From Lantana camara (Eukaryota; Streptophyta; Magnoliopsida; Lamiales; Verbenaceae), in contig CM074857.1 of NCBI GenBank assembly GCA_037501455.1, positions 102,085,501 through 102,149,500 on the forward strand: a DNA stretch of 64,000 nt, given 5' to 3'. The notes under the pieces were generated by a model. It did not search any database, was not told the origin of the DNA, and saw nothing but the letters and a program-made list of their open reading frames with translations. Numbering within the stretch: the stretch's first letter is position 1; the number at the start of each line of letters is the position of its first letter. Shown here one piece after another: positions 10,620-22,451 of this stretch. The translations under genes and the position numbers were made by a program.

Positions 10620-11721
10620 ATCAGCAATTTGCCAATTCCATTGTATTTTTTCAGAAAGTTTCTTTTGTAATTGTGTTCTTTCCTTTGCAAGTTTCTTTAT
10701 GAATCCTTGATCAGAAATGTAGTTTAGACATCTAAGAAATCTTTGTAATTGTTTTCGACCTGTAATTTGATCCGGAAAATCATTTAATTTTTTCAAAATA
10801 TTGTCTTGAAGAACTATATTTCCTTGTGAATCAAAAGTATTTCCAAGAAAATCAATTTTTTGTTTACATAAGACTGCTTTCTTTTTAGAAAGAATCAATC
10901 CTTTGTCTTTACATTGTTTTAAAACTATTTTTAGTTTTTTCAAAAGGTCTTCTTTATCTTGATTACTAAAGATGATAATATCATCAATGTAAGCAAGACA
11001 AATATTTTCCAATCCCTCGAGAATTTTATCCATAAATCTCTGATATATCCCTGATGCTTGTTTCAAACCAAATGGTAAAACATTCCATTGGTAATTTTTT
11101 TGTGGAGGACATGTAAAAACTGTTAATGGTTTTGTATTTTCATGCAATCTTAATTGCCAATATCCTAATTTAGCATCTAAAGTACTAAACCATGTTTTTC
11201 CTTTTAACCTATCTTTGATATAATCAATTCTAGGTAATTTATATGCATCTCCTATAGTTTTCTTATTTAATTGTTTATAATTTATGACCATTCGTCATTT
11301 TCCTCGTTTTATTTCATTTTTATTTTTCTACATAGAATACAGGTGCTGCGTGTGGACTTTTACTTTCAGATATCAATCCTTTTTCTAAAAATTGTTTACA
11401 TTCTTCTTTGAATACATCAATATCTTTTTTAGAATAAGGTATATTATTTTTCACGTTTATTTCTTCTAAAGGATCTTTTAATTTAATTTCAACTATCATA
11501 TAATTATTGTTCTTATTTTTGTCTAAAGGATCTTCACTAGTGATAGAGTCTAGAATTTCTTCTATTTCTTTTTCAAGATTTGTTTTTATAAAGAATATTA
11601 GTTCATGATTAACTAGATAATCTAGTTTGTTTATGAGATTACTTCTATCGTCTATTTTTTCTATAGGTATTTCTATTATTTCACTTTTTTGAGAAAGTTT
11701 TTCAATAACAGGTGCTTTCAA
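10620..11721 (-). pseudogene. Pararetrovirus reverse transcriptase remnant, RNase H missing
   Basis: Frame 11721-11320 ends in SPHAAPVFYVEK, the start of the RT fingers. After a frameshift and a stop near 11295-11320, frame 11291 onward carries the palm, with the catalytic YIDD at 10991-10980 and FGLKQASGIYQRFMD before it. The conserved LQRFLRCLNYISD that closes the RT is present. The RNase H domain that should follow is absent: after QWNW the sequence runs straight into Gln/Ala/Ser/Thr-rich sequence leading to the transactivator-like gene. The virus would use this enzyme to copy pregenomic RNA into DNA. Confidence 0.85.
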
Positions 11722-12056
11722 ATAGATGTGGTTTAGTTCTTGACAGAAGGTCTATATAGTTTTAGAAAATTGTTTCCTAGAATAAATGGTAATCCTATTT
11801 CATGTCTATATATAGATGGTATAGTAAAACAGTATCCTTGTATCCATACTTTTTCTGAATATGTAACATGTCATATATAATAATGACTCGCGTCTGCTAA
11901 CATTATTTTTAATGGTTGTTTAAGTTTTGTCTATTTGAGTATTTTAAGTGCAAGTGAAGCAAAGCATAAGCTAGCTCCTGTGTCTATAAATGCTTTAAGT
12001 GTTTTATGTTTTATTTTTACTTCTATAAATGTAGTGTTTGTGTTCTTCATTAAAAA
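11722..12056 (-). pseudogene. Pararetrovirus aspartic protease remnant
   Basis: The minus strand encodes AFIDTGASLCFASLALK, with the catalytic DTG at 11984-11976, the usual active site of pararetroviral proteases that process the polyprotein. It lies between the zinc-knuckle coat protein and the RT, as expected. Stops and frame changes occur on both sides, so no single open frame spans the domain. Confidence 0.75.
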
Positions 12057-13957
12057 TCTTCGTCTAAACTATAACCATTTTCTGATTCTGTAACTGTTTC
12101 TATTTCATATATGTTTTCCAAATCATAATAGTCTTCTTCTATAAGTTCTAGATTATATGTTTGAGCTACTTGAAGTATATGTAGTCTTTTTTCAGATTGT
12201 TTTTGTTTTTTAGGGCATTCCCTAGCATAGTGTCCTTCTTCGTGGCATAGCCAGCATTGATATTTTTTCTTTCCTTCTGGATAGTATTTCTTTGAGATCT
12301 ATATTCTTTCTTTTTAAAGAAATGTTTTCGTCTTTTTTGAAATTTACGTTTATTGTCGTTTATCCAATTCCTTGATTTCTTTCTCCATCTGTATTTTTTA
12401 TCCTTTTTTCTATATTTTTGTTTTTTATTTGGTCTAATGATATACGGACTTTGTCCATATGTTTGAGGTACAAAAGGATTTCCTTCACAACATATTGTGA
12501 CTTTGTTTTTGACAGCATTATGTAATTCTCTTTCATAACATTTATCTGCAATAAATTGTTGTATAATAGTTTGTGCTCCTCCTAAAGTTTCTGTTATAAA
12601 TCCTTTATCTATTTGTTTTTTGAATTCTGCGTATGCTATTTGTCCTACTGGATAAGGTAATTTATTAAAGTATAGAGATAGATATTTTTCTCTGTTTTCG
12701 TTTGATAAATCATAATAGTCTAGAAAGCACGGACACGGCAAAAAAAGTGTCCGTGCAGTGTCCGACACGTGTCGGACACGGACACGGGTCGGACACGTGT
12801 CGGACACGGCTGAAACGTGTCCGAAAAAAAAAAAAAAATAGGACACGGTGTCGGACACGGCGGGGTGAAGTGTCCGACACGGCTCGGACACGGCGGGGCA
12901 AATTTTCTAATTAAATAAAGTTTTTTATGCATTTTTTAATATTTTTAAAATTTTTTGGGGTGAAACCTAAAATAACAAACTTATTCTAGTTTTTAATTAT
13001 ACATATTTTTTAAAAATATTTTATTTTATCTAGATTATACTTATAAACTATTTTTATTTTTATATAAAATATTTTAATTTATATATAAAATATATTTATT
13101 TATATAAAATATAGCCGTGTCGTGTCCTAAAATTTTTAAAAAATCCGTGTCGCCGTGTCCGTGTCCGTGCAACATAGATAATAGTACATATTGTATTCAC
13201 AATTGAAGAGGTCTATGGCGCACATGTCTAAAATTTGTGTATTGGCTAAATGATATGCTGCTCTATCTTGGTCTCTTGTAGATATAGTTAATCCAGTATC
13301 TTGTAAAGGTACTCCAATAAATTCTGAGTATATTTTATGAGCTATATTCCAAAAAGCTTCAATAGCATTTCCTCAGTCTAGTAGTGTTTTCTATTCATTT
13401 GATAATGAGGATAAGAAATGTGATACATTTCCTATTGTTTTATATTGTACGAAATTAAATATTGTCTTAAAATTTCCATGTTTTAGTCTATCTTCAGTTT
13501 CTATAATTAATTCTATTTTATTTGCCCATTCTGTGATAAGTGCTGATTTGTTTGTTACACAATCTATATTTAGTACCTATATTTTGTTTAGGTACTTTAG
13601 CCCATCTTCCCTTTTTATTTGGGACGTATCCTTTTTTAAAATTATATTGTATACTCGTGTTTTTAAAGGATTGGTATAATGATCTTCTTGAGAATATTCC
13701 CAATCTACTTCTTTGTTTCTATGACTTGATTCTGGAACATCTTTCTTATTATTTTCTTGTTTTGTATCCCGTTCTCGTTCCATTCCTAGAACATCGTCTT
13801 CTAATGATTCATATTCATATATTACTTCTTCATTTTCTACTTCTGGTTTTATAGCTTCTAAAGTGTGTTCTTGTTTATTTTCTTCTTCAATTATTTTTAA
13901 TGATTCTAGTAAGGTATTCAATTCTGCAATTATATCTTCTAATTCAAAAGAATCCAT
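12057..13957 (-). pseudogene. Pararetrovirus coat protein remnant with zinc knuckle, split by a MITE
   Basis: The start of the gene, from 13957, is acidic (Glu-rich), as in caulimovirid coat precursors. The core includes DMCAIDLFNCEYNMYY before the MITE and YDLSNENREKYLSLYFNKL after it, so taking out the MITE at 12720-13177 and one target copy rejoins the core. A basic Arg/Lys tract follows, then a CCHC knuckle (CWLCHEEGHYARECP) near 12262-12212, in a different frame from the core. At least two frame changes and stops (near 13370) disable it. The protein would form the capsid and bind RNA. Confidence 0.8.
12720..13177. mobile_element. hAT-type MITE, copy 2 (458 bp)
   Basis: Flanked by perfect 8-bp direct repeats ATAATAGT (12712-12719 and 13178-13185). 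The ends are CTAGAAAGCACGGACACGG and the inverted form of CTATGTTGCACGGACACGG. The left part is a dense array of GGACACG words with internal palindromes such as GACACGTGTC; the right part is AT-rich. It lies inside the pararetrovirus coat gene, so it arrived after the virus integrated. Confidence 0.9.
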
Positions 13958-15057
13958 TATAAACGTGGAGGTTCTATTTGAAATGGTTTAAGTTTTTTAG
14001 TTTTAAAATATATTTCAAGATCAGCAATGGTTATATATCTAGTTTGTTCTTTCCGTATGATTACTTCTTTAAGTTGTTTTAATAATTCTTGACAATTTGC
14101 CATAGGGTGTATTATTTGTTTTTCTTCAGATGTAATAATTTGGTTTTCTATTTCTTTTCCTTTGAATTCTCTCAGTAGTTTATTTAAAATTTCTTGTGTA
14201 TTATCTATTTCGCTTATAACATCTTGTTTGTTATCTAAAAGGATTTGTTGTAACATATCTATGATAGTATTTAATTGTGGATTTGTAGTAGTATGAAATA
14301 AATGTGGATATTCTCCCCCCTCCTAATGACAAGAGAAAATGTTTGGATCTATTTTGTAATATGATTCGATTTCCTAACTATTATTTATGTTTTTTATAGT
14401 ATTTTCTAATTGAGACATTTTTTCATTAGTATTGTGTAATTGTTCAGATAATGTGTTTACTATATTATTTAAAGATTGCACTTGTTTGTTTAATGTTTCT
14501 ACAAAAATTTTTAATTCTTGTGTGAAATTCATGTTGATGCAATAATATTTATTTTAGTTATTTGTTCTTTACACCAATTTATTATATTTTCAGATTGTTT
14601 TATATATTCTTCCGTTCCTAGATTATTTTGTTTTATTAATTTAATATAATTTTCTATTCGTATTTGAGTTTGTTTAGAATTTATTATCTCTTTCATAACA
14701 TATTTTTCTTGTTTTATTACTCTTTGTAAAAAAATTTCATACATAATATATTGAGATTCATTATTAATTTTTTCTAACTTTTCTCGATTAGATTTCTTTG
14801 CTTGTTTTGCAATATTTCTTTGTAGTCTATTCATTTGCTTTTCATATAGATCCATTCTTAATTTCTTATGCGTTTATTATCAAAATAAATCTTTGTATTT
14901 GTTCTTGATAGTATAATGACCAATCTAGATGATATCTCATCATGTACCAGTATCTTCTATTTTTCATTTCTATATATTTCTTATTATGATAATTATATCC
15001 GTCGTTTATTTCTTTTATATATTCATTATGTATTTCTAAAAATTTAGATTTCAACAT
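13957..15057 (-). pseudogene. Pararetrovirus coiled-coil frames upstream of the coat gene
   Basis: Minus-strand frames 15057-14866, 14855-14529 and 14256-13957 (63 to 108 codons) encode Lys/Glu/Gln/Ile-rich proteins with strong coiled-coil character. In the circular genome they lie between the small frames at 7408-6891 and the coat gene, where caulimovirids keep aphid-transmission and virion-associated proteins. I recognise no specific family. About 270 bases between 14256 and 14529 have no frame of their own. Confidence 0.45.
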
Positions 15058-15304
15058 GAAAATTATTGTGGTGGAAAATATAATTATTTAGAAGTTGTTG
15101 TATTGATTTGTAAAAGGTATCAACTGTATCATGAATTTTGAGTTCCGCTTTTCATATGTGCGGATAACTCTATATTTGCAATAGTTTTGAATAGTACACT
15201 ATTTTTATAATATGTATTTATTTTTACACTATTTTTAGAAAATGTCATATAATTCCTCTCTGAGTCCCAATACTATAGAGTTAGAATCGCCACTGCTGCT
15301 TCAT

Positions 15305-15551
15305 ATATAACTCTATTTTCAAACATCAAATCTTTCTTCAAGAATCGAACTTTCATCAAGCATTTAACTCTCTTCTAACCTTCTTCGAAGAATCCACTCT
15401 CTTCAAAGGTTCGAACTTTCTTCAAGATATAACTCTATTTTCAAACATCACTTTCTCCAAGAATCGAACTTTCTTGTTTGAACTTTCATCAAGCATTTAA
15501 CTTTCTTCTACCCTTCTTCGAAGAATCCAACCCTCTTCAAAGGTTCGACCT
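15305..15551 (+). repeat. Tandem duplication of about 120 bp before the F-box pseudogene
   Basis: Two adjacent copies each start TATAACTCTATTTTCAAACA and end near CTTCAAAGGTTCGA (about 15305-15425 and 15426-15551). They share the run CATCAAGCATTTAACT and differ by small insertions and substitutions. The sequence is a pyrimidine-rich leader; codons are not evident. Confidence 0.75.
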
Positions 15552-16671
15552 TCAAGAAATCACAGATTGGGGAAGCTATTCGGCCATGTCTGACATTCCC
15601 ACTCAATCTTGGAAAGAGTTTCTTGCCCGGGGTCCTGTTGAGTGCTGACACCATATCCGATGTTCCTAGTGAAGTTTCCACGGACTTTCTACTCCGGCTA
15701 CCTCCAGATGATCTTTTCCGCTCCAGAGCAGTTTGTAAGGATTGGAAGAAGGTAAGCGACGACCCAGGTTTCATGGACACTTATAAGAAAGGTGAATTTC
15801 TTAGTTTAGTAATGAGACAATCAAATCTCGTTTTGATCTTTATTCGGTATGGCTGCACTATTTAAAAATGACTGATGAGTCTAGTGATATTAAGGTAAAA
15901 CCGTTGGTTCGTCCCCCCATGGTTCGGGTGGTAGATTTTCCAATTCCAGCTTGTAATAGACTAGTTCTGATTAGTGAAAGGGATAAACCGGAGAAAAACT
16001 TGATATTTTGGAACTGGTTAACCGGGGCCTTCCAAGAAGTGCCCCAACCCCATATGGAACTTGGCCGATTTTTCAGTTGCGCTATTGGTTTTGATATGGT
16101 AAGAGAGGACTTTAAAGTGGTTAGGGTGGATAGAATGTTGGATCAAATTGCTCCGGCAGGCACATTTATAGAACACTTTGTTATAGCTTGAAAAATGATC
16201 ATTGGAATGTTATCCAAAATTTCCCGCATGTTGATCTGGCTGTTATCACATCGGGTACGATGATGGGTGTTTATATTGGGGTACTTCAGATAGTGTTGTC
16301 TTTTTAGACCTTGCAAATGAGCAATTTGGAGAAGTTCTATTACCCTTATCTAAGAGCATACCCCTGACTAAGAACTTATTGGCCATGAGTGGAAGCTTAG
16401 TGTATACCTTAGGCTACAGTGAACGTGTTCAGTTCTTGGTGACCAAGAAGGGTCAGCCTAATTGGGTGGAACTTTTTTGTACACCCACACTGGGAAAAGG
16501 CGTAATTTTTATGTCCAATATAAAAACACTCGTGTACTTGGAAGCTGAGGATATGCTACTTCTCCAGATTGACGTAAGGTTTTCCGGATAGACATTAAAA
16601 GCCATAATGTGAAGAAGATCAAATTTTTGGGAATTGAAGGGAATTTCTTTGATCTGTCCTGCCAAGTCTTT

Positions 16672-17143
16672 TGTTGGAATTTAGGAAATAATTTGGTTGG
16701 AAAGTCTAATTTGAATAAGGAAGAGTTATTAAATTATAGGGCTATTTGATTTTGTGATAGAATTTGATGGACTTGGGATATATTTGAAAAAATGGAATGG
16801 GAGAAGAAGGTTAATGGAAATGGGAAAGAATATTTAGGCAAAGATTTGGAAATGCTATGCTTTTCATTCATTACAAATACAAGGAGTACATATATTTATA
16901 GGCTCATTAACCGACCTTCATTATGTCGGTTTACAATTAGATGCATTTTTTAATCCTTGATTTTTTAGCTATTTGAACATGTGCTTAATCTAGATTTTTC
17001 TACTTTTTCATGAAATTTCTATAATAATCTAGATCCTATATTCTTGATTAATATCTAGACAATTCTTAAAATCTATTTCAAGATTTTTCTATAGATTTCT
17101 AGAAAATCATATGTTTATTAGTTTGAGCACCAATATTTTAATA
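16672..17143 (-). repeat. Copia 3' LTR (intact, 472 bp)
   Basis: Plus-strand ends are TGTTGGAATT and TTTTAATA. It is the uninterrupted partner of the split LTR and therefore preserves the empty site of the Helitron (TTTTTTAGCTA then TTTGAACATG at about 16966-16981). Confidence 0.9.
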
Positions 17144-19836
17144 CTCCCCCTTGGTGTTCATTTCAATAATTCCGATCTTTTCTCGTAGTGTGGTGAACTT
17201 GTCCCGTGCTAGCGCCTTCGTAAAGATGTCTGCTAGTTGATCATTTGTATTGTAAAATCGTAACTCGATCTCTTGTTTCTCAACCAATTCTGGGATAAAG
17301 TGGTGTCGTATCTCAATATGTTTCGTTCGACTGTGAAATACTAGATTCTTCGTCATGGCGATCATCGACATATTGTCACAGTATAGTGGCATCGGTATCT
17401 CTTCCCCGATTTGAAGATCCAACAGAATTCTTCTGAGCCAAACCGTTTTGCATGTTGCACTTGTTGCGGCGATGTATTCTGCTTCTGCTGATGATAGTGC
17501 AACTGTTACTTGTTTCTTAGATGACCAGGAGATTGGTTTAGTGCCCAGACAGAAAAGATATCCACTAGTGCTTTTTCGATCATCAACACTTCCTGCCCAG
17601 TCACTGTTTGTGTATCCCCGTAGGCTGTAGTCTTCTCTTGATTCATATAAAATGCGTAGTTTCTTCGTTCCTTTGATGTACCTTAGAATTCTTTTTGCTG
17701 CTGCAAAGTGCTTCTTGTTTGGCTCACTCATAAATCTTGATACTACGCCGACTGCGTGAACGATGTCCGGCCTTGTATGAGTAAGGTAGATTAGTGATCC
17801 ACAAGACTCTGGTAGATGGTCTCGTCCACCTTTTCAACTTCATCATTTTTTGAAAGCTTTTCATTAGTCATCATTGGTGTTGGCATCGGCTTGCAATCTT
17901 TCATTTGAAATTTCTCCAAAAGATCATCATTTGATAAAATGCGTAGTTTCTTGCAACATGCTCAAGGCCATTTCTACGATCGTGCGGTTCTTCCGTTTTG
18001 CTACTCCGTTTTGTTGTGGTGTATATCTGGTTGTCAACTCCCTTTTTATCCCGTGCTGTTTGCAATACTGGAAGAATTCATTGCTTGTGAATTTTTCCCC
18101 TCGATTTGTTCTCAAAATTTTTAGAGCGTGCCCCAATTGATTTTCTGCGAGGGCCTTGAATTGCTTGAAAAAGGTGAATGTTTCCGATTTTTGCTCCAGA
18201 AAATAAACTCACATCATTCGAGTAAAATCATCGACAAATAATGAAAAATATCTTTTTCCACCTAAAGATGGATTTCGAGAAGGACCCCAAATATCTGCAT
18301 GCACCAACTCTAATGGGTTCTTTGCCCTCCAAGATGTTTTAGGAAAGGGCAGTCTATGCATTTTTCCATCAATACATCCCTCACAAATTTTCTTTTCATT
18401 ATTTATTGAGGGAAGTCCCTTCACAATATCCTTTAATACTTTGAGACTATTAAAATTTAAATGCCCATATCTTAAATGTCATAATGTGGATTCATCAACT
18501 TCTCCACATTTTAAAGAATATTTTTTATCTATGGGCATTTTTAAAGGAAATATTTTATTAGGGGTCATTTTTGTCATAGTAATCTACTGACCCTTTTCCT
18601 TATCAATAATGAGGCATTTGTCATTATCAAAATTCACCTTATAGCCTCTTTGGATTAATTGACCAACGCTTAGCAAATTTTGGGTTAGACCAGGGACATA
18701 AAAAACATCATGAATTTTTCTAGTGGAGTCATCTTTAGTTCTAACAACAATAGTACCCATTCCTTCGATATTTTGACTTCTCCCATCACCAAGTGTAATT
18801 TGACTCTTAATATTTTCATCGAGTGTAATAAAAGATTCACGGTTGTCTGGCATATGATTTGAGCAACCGCTATCTACATACCAGATATATCATGTAACTC
18901 TTGGTATCCATTTAAGCATGAAATAAAAACATGATCTTTAGAATTATCTTCTGTAGTAAATCTAGCCTCATCTTTTTGCCGATAAAAACAATCTTTTTCA
19001 AAATGAGTATGATTTTTGCATCTCTTGCATTTAAATCGGTAATTCTGTGTATCATGATTATTTTTCTTGCATAATATGCAATATGGGCCAGATTTACTAT
19101 TTTCATAATTTTCTCTCCCCTCTCCATGATAATTTGAATTTCCTCTTTTCTGAAAACTTTTTTTACCATGTCCATTTTTCTTATTACCATCCTTCTTAGA
19201 AAAATTTAATTAACTTTGAAATGCATGATCTAGTGGTTGCTCATTAAATCGGCGCATTCTATCCTCATGCGCTTGTAGTGAGCCCATTAATTCCGTTAAA
19301 GTTAACACCGATAAATTTTTAGACTCTTCAATTGCAACCACTATATGATCATACTTAATAGGAAAACTCCGTAATATTTTTTGAATAATTATATTTGAGA
19401 CCCGATTAAAAAATGTTTCAATCGATTCATCTTCCTTCATTAGTAGCGTATCAAAGTCTCTCCATAAAGATTGAAGTTTAATGGAGATTACCTTGTCGGA
19501 GCCCTTGTATGCATTCTTCAAGATCTCCCAAGCCTCTTTTGCTATTGTTGCGACCATGATCCTTGGAAATATGGGTCTCGTAACCCCTTGTCGCATATAT
19601 GACAATGCCTTTGCGTCCTTCCTCCGATTCCCACTATACTCTTTTTTTCTATTGTTGTCCCAACCCTCCAATTCGGCAGCATCTCGGGGTTGCTCGTAGC
19701 CATTTTCTATTAATTCCCAAAGACCCTGTGATATGTATAGAGTCTTCATTTGGATACTCCAAAACTCATACGCCTCCCCCTCAAATATCGGGACCATGGA
19801 GGAGGTGTAATTAAAGGTTGTAAGGTTTTGGGTCAT
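17144..19836 (-). pseudogene. Copia gag-pol, internally deleted and frameshifted
   Basis: On the minus strand from 19836: Gag (MTQNLTTFNYTSSMVPIFEG, 208 codons, UBN2-type); a zinc-knuckle region broken across frames (19190-18912); the protease/pre-integrase region with FYVPGLTQNLLSVGQL (18853-18584); integrase pieces (18424-18209 and 18136-17927, including PQQNGVAKRKNRTI); then the last part of RT (KPMPTPM) joined directly to RNase H (17731-17138: GYTNSDWAGS, SSAEAEYIA, HIEIRHHF). The segment from the integrase end through most of RT is gone; the junction is near 17930. Stops and frame changes occur elsewhere. It cannot move by itself. Confidence 0.85.
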
Positions 19837-19874
19837 TGTCGTAGGCTTGGGTTAAATTGGCTCTAGATATCAAA

Positions 19875-20174
19875 TGTTGGAATTTAGGAAATAATTTGGT
19901 TGGAAAGTCTAATTTGAATAAGGAAGAGTTATTAGATTATATGGCTATTTGATTTTGTGATAGAGTTTGATGGACTTGGGATATATTCGAAAAAATGGAA
20001 TGGGAGAAGAAGGTTAATGGAAATGGGAAAGAATATTTAGGCAAAGATTTGAAAATGCTATGCTTTTCATTCATTACAAATACAAGGAGTACATATATTT
20101 ATAGGCTCATTAACCGACCTTCATTATGTCGGTTTACAATTAGATGGATTTTTAAATCCTTGATTTTTTAGTTA
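19875..20174 (-). repeat. Copia 5' LTR, first piece
   Basis: The first 300 bases of the right LTR, starting TGTTGGAATT, homologous to 16672-16971. It stops at ...TTTTTTAGTTA where the Helitron begins. Confidence 0.9.
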
Positions 20175-20185
20175 CTAGCAAGGTG

Positions 20186-20202
20186 CACGTGCGTTGCACG
20201 TG
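20186..20202 (-). terminator. Helitron 3' hairpin
   Basis: Perfect 7-bp inverted repeat CACGTGC / GCACGTG around a three-base loop, followed on the minus strand by CACCTTGCTAG and the host T. Helitrons use such a hairpin to mark the end of rolling-circle transfer. Confidence 0.85.
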
Positions 20203-21229
20203 GTATATATACGATTTATTCTTATTTTTCCTGTTGAAAGCTTTGTTTCTTCTAATTTAATATTTTTGTGTAATATAATTATATCTATTATTTTCATTTT
20301 ACTTTGAATCTTGAAAGAGCATAGTACGTGTTTTGTGCACTTGCAATTGTAGCTAGTAATGTTTTTTACTTTATTGAAAATTTTAGTTTTTTAATCTTCT
20401 ACTTGAAATTGTAGATAGTATCTTTTCTTATTTTCTCCAAAAGTAAATTTTCGTTACATTCATATGAATATTGGAAATTAAAGGACGTGGTACTGACGGT
20501 TCCTTTCCACCATCCGAGGATGATTCCTTATTCACTTTCTTATTTATTATTTTCAACAATTTTGTTTTATCATGGTTTTTCGTTTTTTTGTTTGAAAAAT
20601 GATGTTAGAGTTTCGTCATCTCTATTATTTTCTTGTTTGTTTCCTTCCTTCGTTTTACCCTCGTTTGCTTTGATTTTATTTTCCCTCTGACTCTTCACTT
20701 TGCTCTTCTTTTTCCTATTTTTCGATTTCTTTTATCTTGTTGTTGTTGTGGGTTTTTTTTTTTTTTTTTTTTGTATTCTTCTAATTTTTCTTTGTATTTG
20801 CTCATTTTCCTCTCATTATTTTTATACCTTTGAAAGTTTCTCCAACGACAAACAAAATCTCATTTCGTATTTTCACATTTTTGTCAAGCTTTAAAAGGGA
20901 GTTGTATTGCTTCTCTATTGTTGCTCTAAAACCTTGTTGTGAAGTGATGATTTTTGTTCTTACAAAATTTTACACCTTATTAACTTTTTGTTGGGTTATT
21001 TTATGTTGAGATTGATTGTTTCTCTTACCTCGCTAATTATTGCCTCAATATATTAAGTTACCGTATATCCGGTCCACGCCTTAACAACTTCTTTAAATAG
21101 TGTGATTGTTGCTCGTTCAGTCCCATTTTCCACGTTTACAGTAACCCTATATTTGTATTGTTTGAGCATTGGATTTTAGTTATTTGTATATCTTGTGATA
21201 ATGCCAAAAAATAAGCTACGGGACCCATT

Positions 21230-21930
21230 CCCTCTTTGGCACCCTAACATCGCATTCCCCCTTCGTGGTCCCTTCTATGCGAGTTCCCCTTTCGAGGTCC
21301 CTCCTGGGTGCTCTCGATCGAGTTCCCCTTTCGAGGTCCCTCCTAGGTGCTTCCCGTCGAGTTCCCCTTTTCAAGGTCCCCCCTTACGCATTCCCTCTTT
21401 CACGTTCCCTCTTAAGAGCTCCCATTTCGTGTTCCCTCTCTAAGTGCTCCCTTCTAGCACACAAAAACATCCCTTTTAGCACTCCCCGCTTATGCTCAAT
21501 GCACATTCCCTTATCCGTCTTGTTCAGTTAAGTGGCACGCCCAGCTCCCCTCAATCCGTACCTCAAGGCCGAGTTGGAGCACCACCCTCACAACACGTTC
21601 GGCTCCGTTAACACGCTCCCTCTAGGTTGAGTTAGGATGCATTTCGCATCTCGTGCATAGCAGTTACCCATGTTCGCACGTTACTCAGCCACTTAACACA
21701 CGAACCCCCGATATTCGCACCTTAACCTAATTCGAATGGTATAAATACTATTTTTCTCATCGGAATCAGGTACGCACACTCTCACATACTGAGACTCTGC
21801 TCAATTTTTCGATCATCTCTTTCCCACCTAAGACAATCTCACTGTCTTGAGCGTCGGAGTGCTTACTTGGGAAACAACTCCCGACTGGTACTCTTACATT
21901 GTTTTTTATCTTAGCAAGTCGAAAAACCCA
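21230..21930 (+). repeat. Gypsy LTR-like fragment inside the Helitron, with short tandem repeats
   Basis: A GC-richer island in AT-rich DNA. It has about three units of roughly 40 bp containing GAGTTCCCCTTTCGAGGTCC (about 21280-21400), a TATAAATA box near 21740, and then TTGAGCGTCGGAG near 21847, which matches a segment of the Tat LTR at 51189. The following ACTTGGGAAACAACTCCC resembles AACTGGGAACCACCCCC in that LTR. It looks like the end of a diverged Tat-family LTR; its start is not clear. Confidence 0.5.
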
Positions 21931-22239
21931 GACTGATTTGTTGGAGATTTGGAGCCGATCCCGTTCAATCTAAGGCAACCAATTTCCAGCATCATCATCT
22001 TATTTTTAACTTTTATGTGTTTTTAGATTTCATACATCATCTATGCAATTTTTGCACTGTATTCCTTGCATCATCTTTTATATTGATATTGTGCAGTTGT
22101 TGCAAGTTTCATATGGTGGCGTGAATATGTTTTCTATTGAATCAACCTTTGTTTTGAAGTAATAGTGTTTATTCGTCAAGTATTAGTGGATTTTGTGATT
22201 CTAAGCACCCAAAAAAATTATATTATCTACCTTGCGATG

Positions 22240-22451
22240 AAAATATTTGTCTCAAATATTAAAAAGAACATCTAGTTATAAGGTTGGTTTTCTATTGTCT
22301 AGATTACCTGTTATAACTTCTGACAGTAATGAATCACTTTCGCAAAATATTTGTCTCAAATATTAAAAAGAACATCTAGTTATAATTAAGGGTTGTTTTC
22401 TATTGTCTAGATTACCTGTTGTAACTTCTGACAGTAATGAATCACTTTCGT
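22240..22451. repeat. Tandem duplication of about 105 bp
   Basis: Two adjacent copies (22240-22343 and 22344-22451), each running from AAAATATTTGTCTCAAATAT to GAATCACTTTCG, with few differences. Non-coding and inside the Helitron. Confidence 0.8.

Larger units (their letters stand above)
6891..15240 (-). mobile_element. Endogenous pararetrovirus (Caulimoviridae), soymovirus-like gene order, decayed
   Basis: Read on the minus strand as a circle: promoter-like TATA (8999-8992), movement protein (8614-7780), Met-tRNA primer site (7644-7633), small coiled-coil frames (7408-6891, then 15057-13957), coat protein with zinc knuckle (13957-12057), aspartic protease (about 11980), reverse transcriptase (11721-10620) and transactivator-like protein (10619-9424). 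Having the primer site downstream of the movement gene matches my recollection of soymoviruses. The insertion is a circularly permuted single copy cut between the small frames. Without its two MITEs it is about 7.7 kb, a little short of a soymovirus genome. Frameshifts, stops, a lost RNase H and the MITEs make it non-functional. The outer limits are approximate. Confidence 0.85.
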
